NCBI RefSeq assembly: GCF_001038485.1
Contig: NZ_LDUE01000060.1
Location: forward strand, 114,611-178,610
DNA length: 64,000 nucleotides
Direction: 5' to 3'
From: Ornithinibacillus californiensis
Lineage (GTDB): Bacteria; Bacillota; Bacilli; Bacillales; Amphibacillaceae
Both the position numbers and the translations under genes were made by a program. Shown one piece after another: positions 51,666-60,478 of the stretch. Positions within the stretch are counted from its first letter, which is position 1, and each line of letters starts with the position of its first letter. The notes below the pieces were generated by a model that had not been told where the DNA came from, searched no databases, and saw only the letters and a program-made list of their open reading frames with translations.

Positions 51666-52721
51666 ATGGAAGAGGTATATCCTTTAAAGCAAATTATCGA
51701 CGATCATGGAAACCTTGTTGATAAAAGTAGTAAGTCTCTCATAACTCGAGAGCTTGTCCAAAAAGCGTACTATCACATGTATCGGATTAGGACATTCGAT
51801 AAAAAAGCAAAAAGCTTACAGCGACAGGGGAGAATTGGAACATATCCGCCATTTGAAGGGCAGGAGGCTGCCCAGGTTGGGAGTGCACTTGCGCTAGAGG
51901 AGAATGATTGGTTATTTCCAACGTACCGTGACCATGGTGCGATGCTAACGTTTGGAGCAGACATGACACGTACGTTTCTATACTGGAATGGTAGATTAGA
52001 AGGCTGTCAACCGCCAGAAGGAAAACATATATTTCCTGCAGCCGTCCCAATAGCTACGCAAATTTTGCACGCTGTTGGTGCATCATGGGCGGAAAAACGA
52101 AAGGGAACGAAGAATATAGCAATCGCCTATTTTGGTGATGGGGCAACATCAGAGGGAGACTTTCATGAAGGGTTGAACTTTGCAAGTGTGTTTCAGACTC
52201 CAACAATTTTATTTAATCAAAATAATGGCTATGCCATCTCTGTACCGTTTGAGCGACAGATGAATTCAAAAACAGTCGCGCAAAAAGGAATCGCTTATGA
52301 AATACCAAGTATACGAGTAGATGGGAATGATTTCTTTGCCGTTTACTTTGCGATGCAAGAAGCAACACGCCGTGCTAGAACAGGTGGTGGTCCAACCTTG
52401 ATTGAGGCAGTGACATGGAGAACAGGTGCACATACAACAGCGGATGACCCGACGAAATATCGTCCGGATGGCATTGGTAAAGATATCGTTGATCCACTTC
52501 TGCGATTAGAACGAATGATGAAGAATGAAGGATATTGGGATGAGGAATTTATCCAATCAACGCGTGAGAGGATTGAAGAGGAAATTGATGACGCTGTAAA
52601 AGCAATGGAGTCCTATCCGAAAGCTAAGCCTGAGGATATGTTTGATCACGTATTTGCAGAATTACCAGAGCAGTTGGTTAAACAAAAAGAATCTTATCTT
52701 CAGTTGTTAAGGGGGGAATAG
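51666..52721 (+). CDS. 2-oxoacid dehydrogenase E1 alpha subunit
   Basis: The 351-residue thiamine-diphosphate subunit has FEGQEAAQVGSALALEENDWLFPTYRDHG near residues 60-90 and the ThDP-Mg motif YFGDGATSEGDFHEGLNFASVFQTPTILFNQNNGYAIS (GDG-x27-NN). The phosphorylatable loop region is TYRPDGIGKDIVDPLLRL. It pairs with the E1 beta gene one base downstream. No E2 or E3 gene follows, which is unusual for pyruvate or branched-chain complexes. The paa-type operator suggests a substrate linked to phenylacetyl-CoA, for example phenylpyruvate; this is inference. Confidence 0.9.
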   Translation: MEEVYPLKQIIDDHGNLVDKSSKSLITRELVQKAYYHMYRIRTFDKKAKSLQRQGRIGTYPPFEGQEAAQVGSALALEENDWLFPTYRDHGAMLTFGADMTRTFLYWNGRLEGCQPPEGKHIFPAAVPIATQILHAVGASWAEKRKGTKNIAIAYFGDGATSEGDFHEGLNFASVFQTPTILFNQNNGYAISVPFERQMNSKTVAQKGIAYEIPSIRVDGNDFFAVYFAMQEATRRARTGGGPTLIEAVTWRTGAHTTADDPTKYRPDGIGKDIVDPLLRLERMMKNEGYWDEEFIQSTRERIEEEIDDAVKAMESYPKAKPEDMFDHVFAELPEQLVKQKESYLQLLRGE

Positions 52722-52722
52722 G

Positions 52723-53730
52723 ATGACTACCGAATATACGGAAAGAATAGCTACCAAAAATATCACGATGATCCAAGCGATTAATGATGGTATGAGAACA
52801 GTCCTCGAACGTGATCCGACAACATTAATCTTAGGAGAAGATGTTGGGAAAAACGGAGGTGTTTTCCGGGCTACGGATGGACTGCAAGAAGAATTCGGCG
52901 AGGATAGAGTAATCGACACGCCTCTTTCTGAATCTGGTATTATCGGCACATCGGTAGGATTAGCTGTAAATGGGCTTAAACCGATTGCGGAAATTCAATT
53001 TATGGGATTTATTTATCCGGCCTATGATCAGATTATGACGCATGTTTCACGAATTCGTATGCGTACAATGGGGCGTTATTCTGTTCCATTGGTTATTCGT
53101 GCACCATTTGGCGCAGGAGTTAGAGCTCCTGAAATACATTCTGACAGTGCGGAAAGCTTGTTTACACATATGCCTGGAATAAAAGTAGTTTGCCCAGCGA
53201 CTCCTTATGATGCGAAGGGTTTATTAATAGCAGCAATAGAAGACCCTGATCCGGTTTTGTACATGGAACCAATGCATAGCTATCGTTCCTTTAGGGAAGA
53301 GGTTCCGACCGATTACTATACGGTTGAAATCGGTAAAGGTAAAAAGCGAATAGAAGGTAATGATGTCACGTTAATTACGTGGGGAGCAATGGTTCCTTTA
53401 GTAGAAAAAGTTGCAAATCAGGTAAAGGGACGTGGAATTGACTGTGAAGTAATTGACCTGCGCACCTTATATCCAATTGATGAGGGACTAATAGCTGAAT
53501 CTGTTCAAAAGACAGGGAGAGCTGTTGTCATACATGAGGCTCCAAAAACAGGTGGACTTGGAAGTGATATTGTATCCATCATTAATGATACATCCTTTCT
53601 ATATTTAAAAGCACCAATAGAAAGAGTATCCGGTTTTGATGTACCAGTTCCATTTTCTAGTTTGGAGAATCATTATTTACCAACTCCAGAACGAATTAAC
53701 AGAGCAATTGAAAAAGTGATTGATTTCTAA
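52723..53730 (+). CDS. 2-oxoacid dehydrogenase E1 beta subunit
   Basis: The 335-residue transketolase-like subunit has TMIQAINDGMRTVLERDPTTLILGEDVGKNGGVFRATDGLQEEFGEDRVIDTPLSESGIIG, VIRAPFGAGVRAPEIHSDSAESLFTHMPGIKVVCPATPYDAKGLLIAAIEDPDPVLYMEP and the C-terminal transketolase domain AVVIHEAPKTGGLGSDIVSIIND. The start is ATG 52723 after GGGGGG. Together with E1 alpha it forms the heterotetrameric decarboxylase. It would need E2 and E3 encoded elsewhere. Confidence 0.92.
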   Translation: MTTEYTERIATKNITMIQAINDGMRTVLERDPTTLILGEDVGKNGGVFRATDGLQEEFGEDRVIDTPLSESGIIGTSVGLAVNGLKPIAEIQFMGFIYPAYDQIMTHVSRIRMRTMGRYSVPLVIRAPFGAGVRAPEIHSDSAESLFTHMPGIKVVCPATPYDAKGLLIAAIEDPDPVLYMEPMHSYRSFREEVPTDYYTVEIGKGKKRIEGNDVTLITWGAMVPLVEKVANQVKGRGIDCEVIDLRTLYPIDEGLIAESVQKTGRAVVIHEAPKTGGLGSDIVSIINDTSFLYLKAPIERVSGFDVPVPFSSLENHYLPTPERINRAIEKVIDF

Positions 53731-53789
53731 AGAAAGGGGAGTATTAAAAAATAATTTAAGATTTTGTCGAATCAATCTGTGGACATGGG

Positions 53790-53803
53790 GGAAAGCGTTT
53801 TCA
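53790..53803 (-). promoter_or_regulatory. cre-like site upstream of the ABC transporter
   Basis: On the minus strand TGAAAACGCTTTCC matches 13 of 14 positions of the cre consensus (last base differs). It lies about 68 bases upstream of the start point of the transporter promoter. Confidence 0.5.
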
Positions 53804-53830
53804 AATATCAAGAATTATCAAAAAATAGGG

Positions 53831-53858
53831 TTGACTTGCATTTTCAGTATGTTATAAT
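53831..53858 (+). promoter_or_regulatory. Promoter of the TrpXYZ-type transporter
   Basis: TTGACT (53831-53836), 16-base spacer and perfect TATAAT (53853-53858), giving a leader of about 42 bases. This is too short for a T-box or other large leader RNA. Confidence 0.8.
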
Positions 53859-53906
53859 TTCTCAAATTATACATTAAGTTTAGAAGAGTCTAAGGGGGAG
53901 TAGAGA

Positions 53907-54896
53907 ATGAAAAGAGGGCTTCAGTTATTAATCGTAGCAATTATTAGTATCGTTGTTTTAGCAGCATGTGGTACAAGTGGGGATGGTGGAGATACATATA
54001 AAATTGGTGCATCTCAGATTGTAGAGCATCCATCATTGGATAATGCATATGAAGGATTCAAGAAAGCTTTGGAAGATGCCGGGCTTGAGGTTGAATTTGA
54101 CTATCAAAGTGCACAAGGTGACCCAAATAACCTAGGGCCTATTTCAGATGGATTCGTTGCGGATGATGTTGATTTAATATTTGCTAATTCAACACCTGCT
54201 GCACAAGCTGCTCAAGAAGCGACAAAAGATGCATTAGATATTCCTGTTTTATTCACATCTGTAACGGATGCTGTAGATGGAGGATTAGTTGAAGCAATGG
54301 ATAAGCCAGGTGAAAACATCACTGGGGTTGTTGACCTACATCCTGATGCGATAAAAGAAACAATCAATTTTATTGATAAGTACTTCCCTGATTCTACAGT
54401 AGGCTTGTTATACAATGCTGGTGAGGCAAACTCAGTTACACAAATTGAGGCAGTACTTGCTGCTGGTGAAGGAACTTCTTTAAGCTTTAAAGAACGTACA
54501 GTAGGAAATTCTTCGGAAGTACAACAAGCTGCAGCTTCATTAGTGAGTGAGATTGATCTTTTCTATATCGTGACAGATAATATGGTAGTTTCCGCATTGG
54601 ATAGTGTGGTTGCTGTAGCTAATGAACAAGATATTCCATTAGTTGTTGGTGAGCCGGATTCCGTTGCTAAAGGTGGTTTTGCAACATTTGGTATTGATTA
54701 CTACACAATTGGATACCGTACTGGTGAAATGGCGGTAGAGATATTGAAAGATGGTAAAAAGGCTAGTGAAATTAATGTAGAGTATCCACCAGAAATTCAA
54801 TTATTTATTAATAAAGAAGCTGCTGAAGAACAAGGCATCGAATGGAATGCCGATTGGGATGAAGATGCGCAGTTTATAGAAACAGCTACTGAGTAG
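53907..54896 (+). CDS. ABC transporter substrate-binding lipoprotein (TrpX-like)
   Basis: The 329-residue lipoprotein has a type II signal peptide (MKRGLQLLIVAIISIVVLAACG; lipobox LAAC, Cys21). The mature part has YKIGASQIVEHPSLDNAYEGFKKALEDAG, VDLIFANSTPAAQAAQEATKDALDIPVLFTSVTDAV, GENITGV and the closing KGGFATFGIDYYTIGYRTGEMAVEIL, which is the ABC_sub_bind (COG2984) pattern. In lactic bacteria this family is the TrpX tryptophan-binding protein. With the nearby phenylacetate genes, an aromatic amino acid is a reasonable substrate guess. A hairpin after the gene likely lowers expression of the permease and ATPase genes. Confidence 0.88.
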   Translation: MKRGLQLLIVAIISIVVLAACGTSGDGGDTYKIGASQIVEHPSLDNAYEGFKKALEDAGLEVEFDYQSAQGDPNNLGPISDGFVADDVDLIFANSTPAAQAAQEATKDALDIPVLFTSVTDAVDGGLVEAMDKPGENITGVVDLHPDAIKETINFIDKYFPDSTVGLLYNAGEANSVTQIEAVLAAGEGTSLSFKERTVGNSSEVQQAAASLVSEIDLFYIVTDNMVVSALDSVVAVANEQDIPLVVGEPDSVAKGGFATFGIDYYTIGYRTGEMAVEILKDGKKASEINVEYPPEIQLFINKEAAEEQGIEWNADWDEDAQFIETATE

Positions 54897-54929
54897 AAAA
54901 TTAGTAAATAAACCCTATATGTCCAAGAC

Positions 54930-54960
54930 GAAGCAGGCTCTTAGCCTGCTTCTCTATTCT
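54930..54960 (+). terminator. Partial terminator between binding protein and permease genes
   Basis: GAAGCAGGCT / AGCCTGCTTC with a CTT loop is followed by TCTATTCT, a weak T run. It would favour extra binding-protein mRNA over permease mRNA. Confidence 0.65.
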
Positions 54961-54970
54961 AACGAGTGAA

Positions 54971-55002
54971 TTTCCACATTTATACAAATAAACAATGTGG
55001 AA
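54971..55002 (+). promoter_or_regulatory. Hairpin in front of the permease ribosome site
   Basis: TTCCACATT (54971-54979) pairs with AATGTGGAA (54994-55002), ending exactly where the AAAGGAGGT ribosome site begins. It may modulate translation or protect the processed mRNA end. Confidence 0.45.
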
Positions 55003-55017
55003 AAGGAGGTAATAATC

Positions 55018-55995
55018 GTGCTTTATGCTTTATTTGGTGCTGTTGAGTCTGGAATTATTTATGCAATTATGGCTTTAGGGGTATATTTAACCTTCCGAGT
55101 ACTGGACTTTCCTGATTTAACAGTAGATGGTAGTTTCGTAACTGGTGCTGGTGTTGCTGCAATCTCTATCGTAAATGGAGTTTCTCCTATTGTAGCCACA
55201 CTTCTTGCAATTGCTGCAGGGTTTCTTGCAGGCTGTGTCACCGGTCTTCTTCATACAAAAGGAAAAATCAATGCATTATTATCAGGGATTTTGATGATGA
55301 TTGCATTATATTCCATCAACTTACGTATCATGGGTCGACCAAATGTTTCCTTGAATAACCAGGACACCATATTCTCGCAACTTCGCGAGGTTTGGCCAGT
55401 GGGGATTGATGAATTTCTCGGTGGTATGTTCACCGCTGTTGGCTCACGTGCCCCTGCTACATGGGTAATAGTTTTCTTCATGATTATTGTTACTTTAGGA
55501 ATTAAATTCTTAGCAGATTACTTCTTAAAGACAGAAGTTGGCTTAGCGTTACGTGCAACAGGAGATAATCAAAGAATGATTCGCAGTTTTTCAGCGAACA
55601 CGGATAACCTAATCATCTTAGGGGTTGGGATATCCAATGCGTTGGTAGCATTAGCTGGTGCACTAATCGCTCAATTAGGTGGATTTGCAGATGCCTCCAT
55701 GGGAATCGGGATGATTGTTATTGGATTAGCATCTGTAATTATTGGGGAAGCATTATTTGGTAAGAGAACGATTATGATCACAACACTGGCTGTTGTTTGT
55801 GGGGCAGTCATTTACCGTATAGTTGTTACGATCGCTCTACGTGTAGATTTCCTAGATGCGGGTGACATGAAGATGATAACAGCATTCATTGTTATGCTGG
55901 CACTTGTTGCACCACGAATCATGCAAGCTCAGAAGGATAAGAAACGCCGACTACAGAAGCGGGCAGCACTTGAGCAAGTAAGGGAGGGTGCCTAA
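55018..55995 (+). CDS. ABC transporter permease (TrpY-like)
   Basis: The 325-residue permease of the branched-chain/TrpY type has eight or so hydrophobic segments. The N-terminus LYALFGAVESGIIYAIMALGVYLTFRVLDFPDLTVDGSF is family-typical, and the cytoplasmic loop LKTEVGLALRATGDNQRMIRSFSANTDNLIILGVGISNAL contains the EAA-like coupling region. The start is GTG 55018, seven bases after AAAGGAGGT; the GTG at 54997 lies in front of the ribosome site and inside a hairpin. It overlaps the beginning of the ATPase ribosome site. Confidence 0.9.
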   Translation: MLYALFGAVESGIIYAIMALGVYLTFRVLDFPDLTVDGSFVTGAGVAAISIVNGVSPIVATLLAIAAGFLAGCVTGLLHTKGKINALLSGILMMIALYSINLRIMGRPNVSLNNQDTIFSQLREVWPVGIDEFLGGMFTAVGSRAPATWVIVFFMIIVTLGIKFLADYFLKTEVGLALRATGDNQRMIRSFSANTDNLIILGVGISNALVALAGALIAQLGGFADASMGIGMIVIGLASVIIGEALFGKRTIMITTLAVVCGAVIYRIVVTIALRVDFLDAGDMKMITAFIVMLALVAPRIMQAQKDKKRRLQKRAALEQVREGA

Positions 55996-55996
55996 T

Positions 55997-56791
55997 ATGC
56001 TACACGTTACAGATGTATCTATTACGTTTAATGAAGGTACTCCAGATGAGAAAAAGGCATTACAAGATATCAATCTTGAGCTTCAAGAAGGGGATTTTGT
56101 CACTGTTATCGGAAGTAATGGTGCAGGGAAATCAACCCTTATGAATGTGATATCTGGTAATCTTATACCAGATATTGGTGAAGTGGTTATATCCGATGAA
56201 AAAGTTACAATGCTACCGGAGTTTAAACGCTCACAATTTATAGGTCGGGTATTCCAAGATCCAATGGCTGGAACTGCTCCCTCGATGACAATAGAAGAAA
56301 ATTTGGCCCTTGCTTATTCTCGGATACGGAAAAGAAAGTTAATTCCAGGTGTAAATAAACAACGTAAGGCGGAATTTAGAGATCATTTAAGTACGTTAAA
56401 ATTAGGATTAGAAGATCGCTTGAACGCAAAAGTTGGTCTCTTGTCGGGTGGAGAACGCCAAGCACTATCCTTGTTAATGGCAACTTTCACGAATCCTAAT
56501 ATTCTATTGCTAGATGAACATACTGCTGCACTTGATCCATCACGAGCAGAGTTGATTACTAACCTAACGAAAGAGGTTGTGGAAGAGTACGGACTCACTA
56601 CGTTAATGGTTACCCATAATATGCAGCAAGCGTTAGATTTAGGGAATCGATTAATTATGATGGATAAAGGACAGATCATTTTAGACATTCGCGGAGAACA
56701 AAAACAGAAATTAACAATAGAAGATTTATTAAAAGAATTCCAGCGTATTCGTGGACAGCAATTTGAAAGTGATCGCGCGGTGTTGGGATAG
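55997..56791 (+). CDS. ABC transporter ATP-binding protein (TrpZ-like)
   Basis: The 264-residue ATPase has Walker A VIGSNGAGKSTLMN, Q-loop FQDPMAGTAPSMTIEENLALA, signature LLSGGERQALSLLMA and Walker B ILLLDEHTAALDP (Glu replaced by His-free DEH order: Asp-Glu-His), followed by the H-loop MVTHNMQQAL. The signature LSGGE is slightly atypical in its last residue. ATG 55997 follows GGGAGG by nine bases and lies one base after the permease stop codon. A strong terminator ends the operon. Confidence 0.92.
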   Translation: MLHVTDVSITFNEGTPDEKKALQDINLELQEGDFVTVIGSNGAGKSTLMNVISGNLIPDIGEVVISDEKVTMLPEFKRSQFIGRVFQDPMAGTAPSMTIEENLALAYSRIRKRKLIPGVNKQRKAEFRDHLSTLKLGLEDRLNAKVGLLSGGERQALSLLMATFTNPNILLLDEHTAALDPSRAELITNLTKEVVEEYGLTTLMVTHNMQQALDLGNRLIMMDKGQIILDIRGEQKQKLTIEDLLKEFQRIRGQQFESDRAVLG

Positions 56792-56798
56792 CAGTTAT

Positions 56799-56836
56799 GA
56801 AACCAGGAGGTCTAATTCTCCTGGTTTTTGTGTTTT
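56799..56836 (+). terminator. Terminator of the ABC transporter operon
   Basis: AACCAGGAG (56801-56809) pairs with CTCCTGGTT (56818-56826), followed by TTTGTGTTTTT. Confidence 0.92.
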
Positions 56837-56853
56837 TAGCTATGGCTGTTTAT

Positions 56854-57057
56854 CTCATGAACATTTTTAATGAAAATATGGTCAAAATGACTATGAGAAA
56901 CAGCCTCACGAACATTTTCAGTGAAAATCTGTTTAAAATTATTATGAGAAGCAGTCTCACGAACATTTTCAATGAAAATCCGCCCAAAATGACTATGAGA
57001 GTCAGTCTCACGAACAAAATCAGCAAAAATCCAGTCGAAATGACTGTGTGGCCAATT
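56854..57057. repeat. Four tandem 51-bp units, probably non-coding
   Basis: Units begin at 56854, 56905, 56956 and 57007. Each has CTCACGAACATTTTC, then a GAAAAT block, then AAAATGACTATGAGA and a CAG-rich end. Units 2 and 3 differ by about 11 bases; unit 4 is the most decayed. TGAGA near the end of a unit can pair with TCTCA at the start of the next, giving a row of small hairpins. Because 51 is a multiple of 3, both strands read through as 17-residue peptide repeats, but no ribosome site is seen. It lies between the transporter terminator and the sirtuin stop. Confidence 0.8.
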
Positions 57058-57069
57058 CACAGCCATCAC

Positions 57070-57801
57070 TCAATCAGTTGAACTTAACTCCCTATCAACC
57101 CCCACCAACCATTCCTTAATACTCTGATCCCGTACAATATAATCAGCATAATGATCCATCGGCGTAGCTTCCCGGTTAACAATAACAAGCTTTGCTCCAT
57201 GTTCTTTAGCAATCATCGGGAACATATTCGCAGGTGTAACAGTGAGAGAAGAACCTATAACGATAAACAAATCAGCCTTTCCAGTTTCAATTTCAGCTTT
57301 ATAGAAGACGTCTTCAGGTAACATCTCCCCAAATAAAACAATCCCAGGACGAACTGGCCCATCACAAAATACACATTGATGCTGCCCATTCAAATATTTC
57401 TCACGACTCTGTTCTCTCTTACAACGATTACAGAAAAACTTGCGAAAGGTACCGTGTAATTCCATTACATTTTTATTCCCTGCATCATGATGAAACCCAT
57501 CAACATTCTGGGTAATAACCCCACCAGTAATACCTTGCTTTTCCCATTTTCCTAGAACATGATGACCTTCATGCGGCTCATATTTTTCAATCTCACGAAG
57601 ACGATATTGATAAAAATCTGTAAACTCCTCAAAGTTATGTTCTAGTGCATGAACATTAGCTAATTCATCAGGATTAAACTTTGTCCACAGGCCTCTATTT
57701 TTCGAACGGAAATCTGGTAGGCCACTTTCCGTAGACATACCAGCACCAGTAAAGACTATTGTATAGGATGATGATTGTAATAAACGTACCACGTCTTCCA
57801 T
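57070..57801 (-). CDS. Sirtuin-type NAD-dependent protein deacylase
   Basis: The 243-residue sirtuin removes acyl groups from lysines using NAD+. It has TIVFTGAGMSTESGLPDFRSKNRGLW (NAD binding), ITQNVDGFHHDAGNKNVMELHGTF (catalytic His in ELHG), two zinc CxxC pairs (FFCNRCKRE and QCVFCDG), VRPGIVLFGEMLPEDVF, and VIGSSLTVTPANMFP. It matches B. subtilis SrtN in type and length. ATG 57801 is seven bases after GGAGGTG; the in-frame ATG at 57807 is one base from it. It is divergent from the riboswitch-controlled reductase operon. Confidence 0.92.
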   Translation of the reverse strand: MEDVVRLLQSSSYTIVFTGAGMSTESGLPDFRSKNRGLWTKFNPDELANVHALEHNFEEFTDFYQYRLREIEKYEPHEGHHVLGKWEKQGITGGVITQNVDGFHHDAGNKNVMELHGTFRKFFCNRCKREQSREKYLNGQHQCVFCDGPVRPGIVLFGEMLPEDVFYKAEIETGKADLFIVIGSSLTVTPANMFPMIAKEHGAKLVIVNREATPMDHYADYIVRDQSIKEWLVGVDRELSSTD

Positions 57802-57955
57802 GAACATACACCTCCAATGTTACCTCTATTTTACCTAATAAAGATTAAATTTACTAATTACGAAAAATAGTATATTGCAAAGTCTACTAAACTATGATAA
57901 TCTAATAATCACAATATATTGTGAAATAAATAAAAACTAAATACTATATATAGTA

Positions 57956-58130
57956 CCGTGAGCTATGGTGACAATGATTGTCTGAAAAGGGAATCCAGTG
58001 AAAATCTGGAGCTGTCCCCGCAACTGTATGTGTCGACGAACGAGAATTCCACTGTATCCATTTATAAATGATATGGGAAGGACTTTAGTAGAGTGAAGCA
58101 CAAGCCAGGAGACCTGCCATACCTTATAGT
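57956..58130 (+). promoter_or_regulatory. Cobalamin (AdoCbl) riboswitch aptamer
   Basis: Conserved cobalamin-riboswitch words occur in order: GGTGACAATGATTGTCTGAAAAGGGAAT, CCAGTGAAAATCTGGAGCTGTCCCCGCAACTGTA (the B12 box region with GCTGTCCCCGCAACTG) and AAGCCAGGAGACCTGCC. The region lies upstream of the ribonucleotide reductase operon. Downstream, AACGATGGAT (58161-58170) can pair with ATCTATCGTT (58193-58202), an anti- or pre-terminator stem, just before the terminator. Bound cobalamin is expected to switch the reductase genes off. Confidence 0.95.
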
Positions 58131-58209
58131 TTCATTTTTCTTCGGGTTGAAAGAACATGGAACGATGGATTTTACCTATCTTCTTGATAAACATCTATCG
58201 TTTCTGTGT

Positions 58210-58236
58210 CGCTCATCCCTTGGATGAGCGTTTTTA
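58210..58236 (+). terminator. Riboswitch-controlled terminator before the reductase genes
   Basis: The perfect 9-bp stem CGCTCATCC / GGATGAGCG, loop CTT, is followed by TTTTTAATTT. The distance of about 20 bases to the nrdE start makes it the expression platform of the cobalamin riboswitch. Confidence 0.9.
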
Positions 58237-58255
58237 ATTTATAGGAGGTAGGAGT

Positions 58256-60478
58256 ATGTTAACTATTGATAGCAATATTACAGACAAATATGACCGTCTA
58301 CTTGAGTTTGTAACAGAAAATTTAAACCTTAATCTAGCTGATTTTAATGTAGAGATTTCACAACTAGATACGAATGAAAAAATAATCGATCGATTGATTA
58401 AGGGTGCGCTCGATAATATGGATGAAGCAAATCCTGAATGGACCTTTGTTGCCAGTAGATTGTTATTACATAGTCTTTATAATCAGGCTGCAAATAACCG
58501 TAATTATGAACCATCCATAAAATATGGGGGTTTCTATCAATTAATCCATCTATTAACAGAGGAAGGAATCTATACACCAAATCTACTAAATAAGTACACA
58601 AAAGAAGACATTGATTTTTTGGGGGAAAATATCAACCCAGATCAGGATCTTCAATTTACATATCTAGGTTTATACACACTAGCTAATCGATACTTGGCTA
58701 CTAATCATCAAAAACATACTTATGAACTACCACAAGAGCGCTGGATGGTGATTGCGATGCACCTTATGCAGGATGAGGACCCTTCCCGACGATTAGGGCT
58801 GGTATTAGAGTCTTACTGGGCATTAAGTAATTTATATATGACCGTGGCAACACCGACCCTAGCAAATGCGGGGAAAACCCATGGACAATTATCTAGCTGT
58901 TTTATTGATACGGTAGATGACAATTTGCAATCGATTTATGATAGTAACACAGACATCGCAAATCTTTCCAAAAACGGCGGGGGTATCGGCGTTTATATGG
59001 GGAAGATTCGGGCGAGAGGCAGTTCTATTAAAGGGTTTAAAGGGATGTCTAGTGGTGTTGTTCCATGGATTAAACAGTTGAATAACACAGCTGTTAGTGT
59101 CGACCAGCTAGGAACACGAAAAGGTGCCATTGCGGTTTATTTGGATATTTGGCATAAGGATATTGAATCATTCTTAGACTTGAAGTTAAACAACGGGGAT
59201 GACCGTATGCGAGCACATGATATTTTTACCGGCGTTTGTATTCCTGATTTATTTATGGAGCAAGTAGAGGCTCGAGGGGATTGGTACTTATTTGACCCAC
59301 ATGAAGTTCGTGAGGTAATGGGGTATTCCCTAGAGGAATTCTATGATGAACAGAAAGGTAATGGTTCCTGGCGCGAGAAGTATGAAGAATGTATTCAAAG
59401 TGAACAGTTGTCCAAGAAAAAAGTGCCCGCGATTTTATTGATGAAGCGAATAATGATTTCCCAGCTGGAATCTGGGACACCGTATATGTTTTACAGGGAT
59501 GAAGTAAATAGGCAAAATAGCAACAATCATCAAGGGATGATTTATTGTTCAAATTTATGTACTGAAATTACTCAAAACCAGTCACCAACAGAATTTTTAG
59601 AAGAGTTCATGGATGAAGATGGTATGGTTACCAAAAAGTATAAGCCAGGTGATTATGTTGTCTGTAATTTAAGTTCCATTAATTTAGGTAAAGCAGTACC
59701 GGAACAAGTGCTCGAACGATTAATAAAGATTCAGGTCCGTATGTTAGATAATGTCATTGATATTAATACATTACCGATAATCCAGACACAAGCTACCAAC
59801 AAGAAATACCGGGCAATTGGGCTTGGAACATTTGGTTGGCATCATCTATTAGCAAAAGAACAGATTCATTGGGAATCAGAAGAAGCAGTTCAATTTGCTG
59901 ATCAGCTGTACGAAAAAATTGCTTATCTAACAATAAAAAGCAGTATGGAGTTAAGTGTAGAGAAAGGGAGTTACCCGGCCTATATCGGAAGTAAGTGGAA
60001 TACTGGGTCGTATTTTGATGAAAAAGGATATTCGAGTCAAGCGTGGCAGGAACTGAAATCTGCTGTAATGGAAAATGGTATTCGAAATGGGTATCTTATG
60101 GCAGTTGCACCAAATTCAACGACAGCCATGATTGCTGGTTCCACAGCAAGTATCGATCCTGTATTTAAGCCTTTTTACCACGAAGAAAAGAAGGATTATA
60201 AGATACCAACAATAGCTCCAGAGCTAGACCATCATACGTATGATATATATCGTCGCTCTGCCTATATTGTTGACCAGCGTTGGTCTGTAAAGCAGAATGC
60301 TGTCCGTCAAAAGCATATTGATCAAAGCATCTCTTTTAATTTTTACGTTCCAAATACCATTCATGCCAAAGTATTACTTGATTTACATGTACAAGCATGG
60401 AGAGAAGGCTTGAAAACAACCTATTATGTCAGGTCGACCTCTAATGATGTAGAAGAATGTGAGTGGTGTTCAAGTTGA
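58256..60478 (+). CDS. nrdE: Ribonucleoside-diphosphate reductase alpha subunit (class Ib-like)
   Basis: The 740-residue catalytic subunit reduces ribonucleotides to deoxyribonucleotides. Its active-site residues are present: LSSCFIDTVDD (first redox Cys), IYCSNLCTEI (Asn, Cys and Glu of the radical site), YVVCNLSSINLG (second redox Cys), and a C-terminal CEWC pair for thioredoxin-type re-reduction. PNSTTAMIAGSTASIDPVF is the conserved loop. There is no N-terminal ATP cone, as in class Ib. It is slightly longer than typical NrdE (about 700). It is followed by a flavodoxin (NrdI-like) and the beta subunit; all are under the cobalamin riboswitch. Confidence 0.92.
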   Translation: MLTIDSNITDKYDRLLEFVTENLNLNLADFNVEISQLDTNEKIIDRLIKGALDNMDEANPEWTFVASRLLLHSLYNQAANNRNYEPSIKYGGFYQLIHLLTEEGIYTPNLLNKYTKEDIDFLGENINPDQDLQFTYLGLYTLANRYLATNHQKHTYELPQERWMVIAMHLMQDEDPSRRLGLVLESYWALSNLYMTVATPTLANAGKTHGQLSSCFIDTVDDNLQSIYDSNTDIANLSKNGGGIGVYMGKIRARGSSIKGFKGMSSGVVPWIKQLNNTAVSVDQLGTRKGAIAVYLDIWHKDIESFLDLKLNNGDDRMRAHDIFTGVCIPDLFMEQVEARGDWYLFDPHEVREVMGYSLEEFYDEQKGNGSWREKYEECIQSEQLSKKKVPAILLMKRIMISQLESGTPYMFYRDEVNRQNSNNHQGMIYCSNLCTEITQNQSPTEFLEEFMDEDGMVTKKYKPGDYVVCNLSSINLGKAVPEQVLERLIKIQVRMLDNVIDINTLPIIQTQATNKKYRAIGLGTFGWHHLLAKEQIHWESEEAVQFADQLYEKIAYLTIKSSMELSVEKGSYPAYIGSKWNTGSYFDEKGYSSQAWQELKSAVMENGIRNGYLMAVAPNSTTAMIAGSTASIDPVFKPFYHEEKKDYKIPTIAPELDHHTYDIYRRSAYIVDQRWSVKQNAVRQKHIDQSISFNFYVPNTIHAKVLLDLHVQAWREGLKTTYYVRSTSNDVEECEWCSS

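Noticed and set aside
51666..53730. Pyruvate dehydrogenase complex operon
   Set aside because: Only E1 alpha and beta are present; no lipoyl E2 or E3 gene follows, so a full complex cannot be claimed here.
53859..53906. T-box leader before the TrpX-like gene
   Set aside because: The leader is only about 42 bases and lacks the TGGNACCGCG-type T-box word.
56797..57081. Open frames on both strands over the 51-bp repeats
   Set aside because: The plus-strand frame starts inside a clear terminator hairpin, neither strand has a ribosome site, and openness follows from the unit length being a multiple of three.
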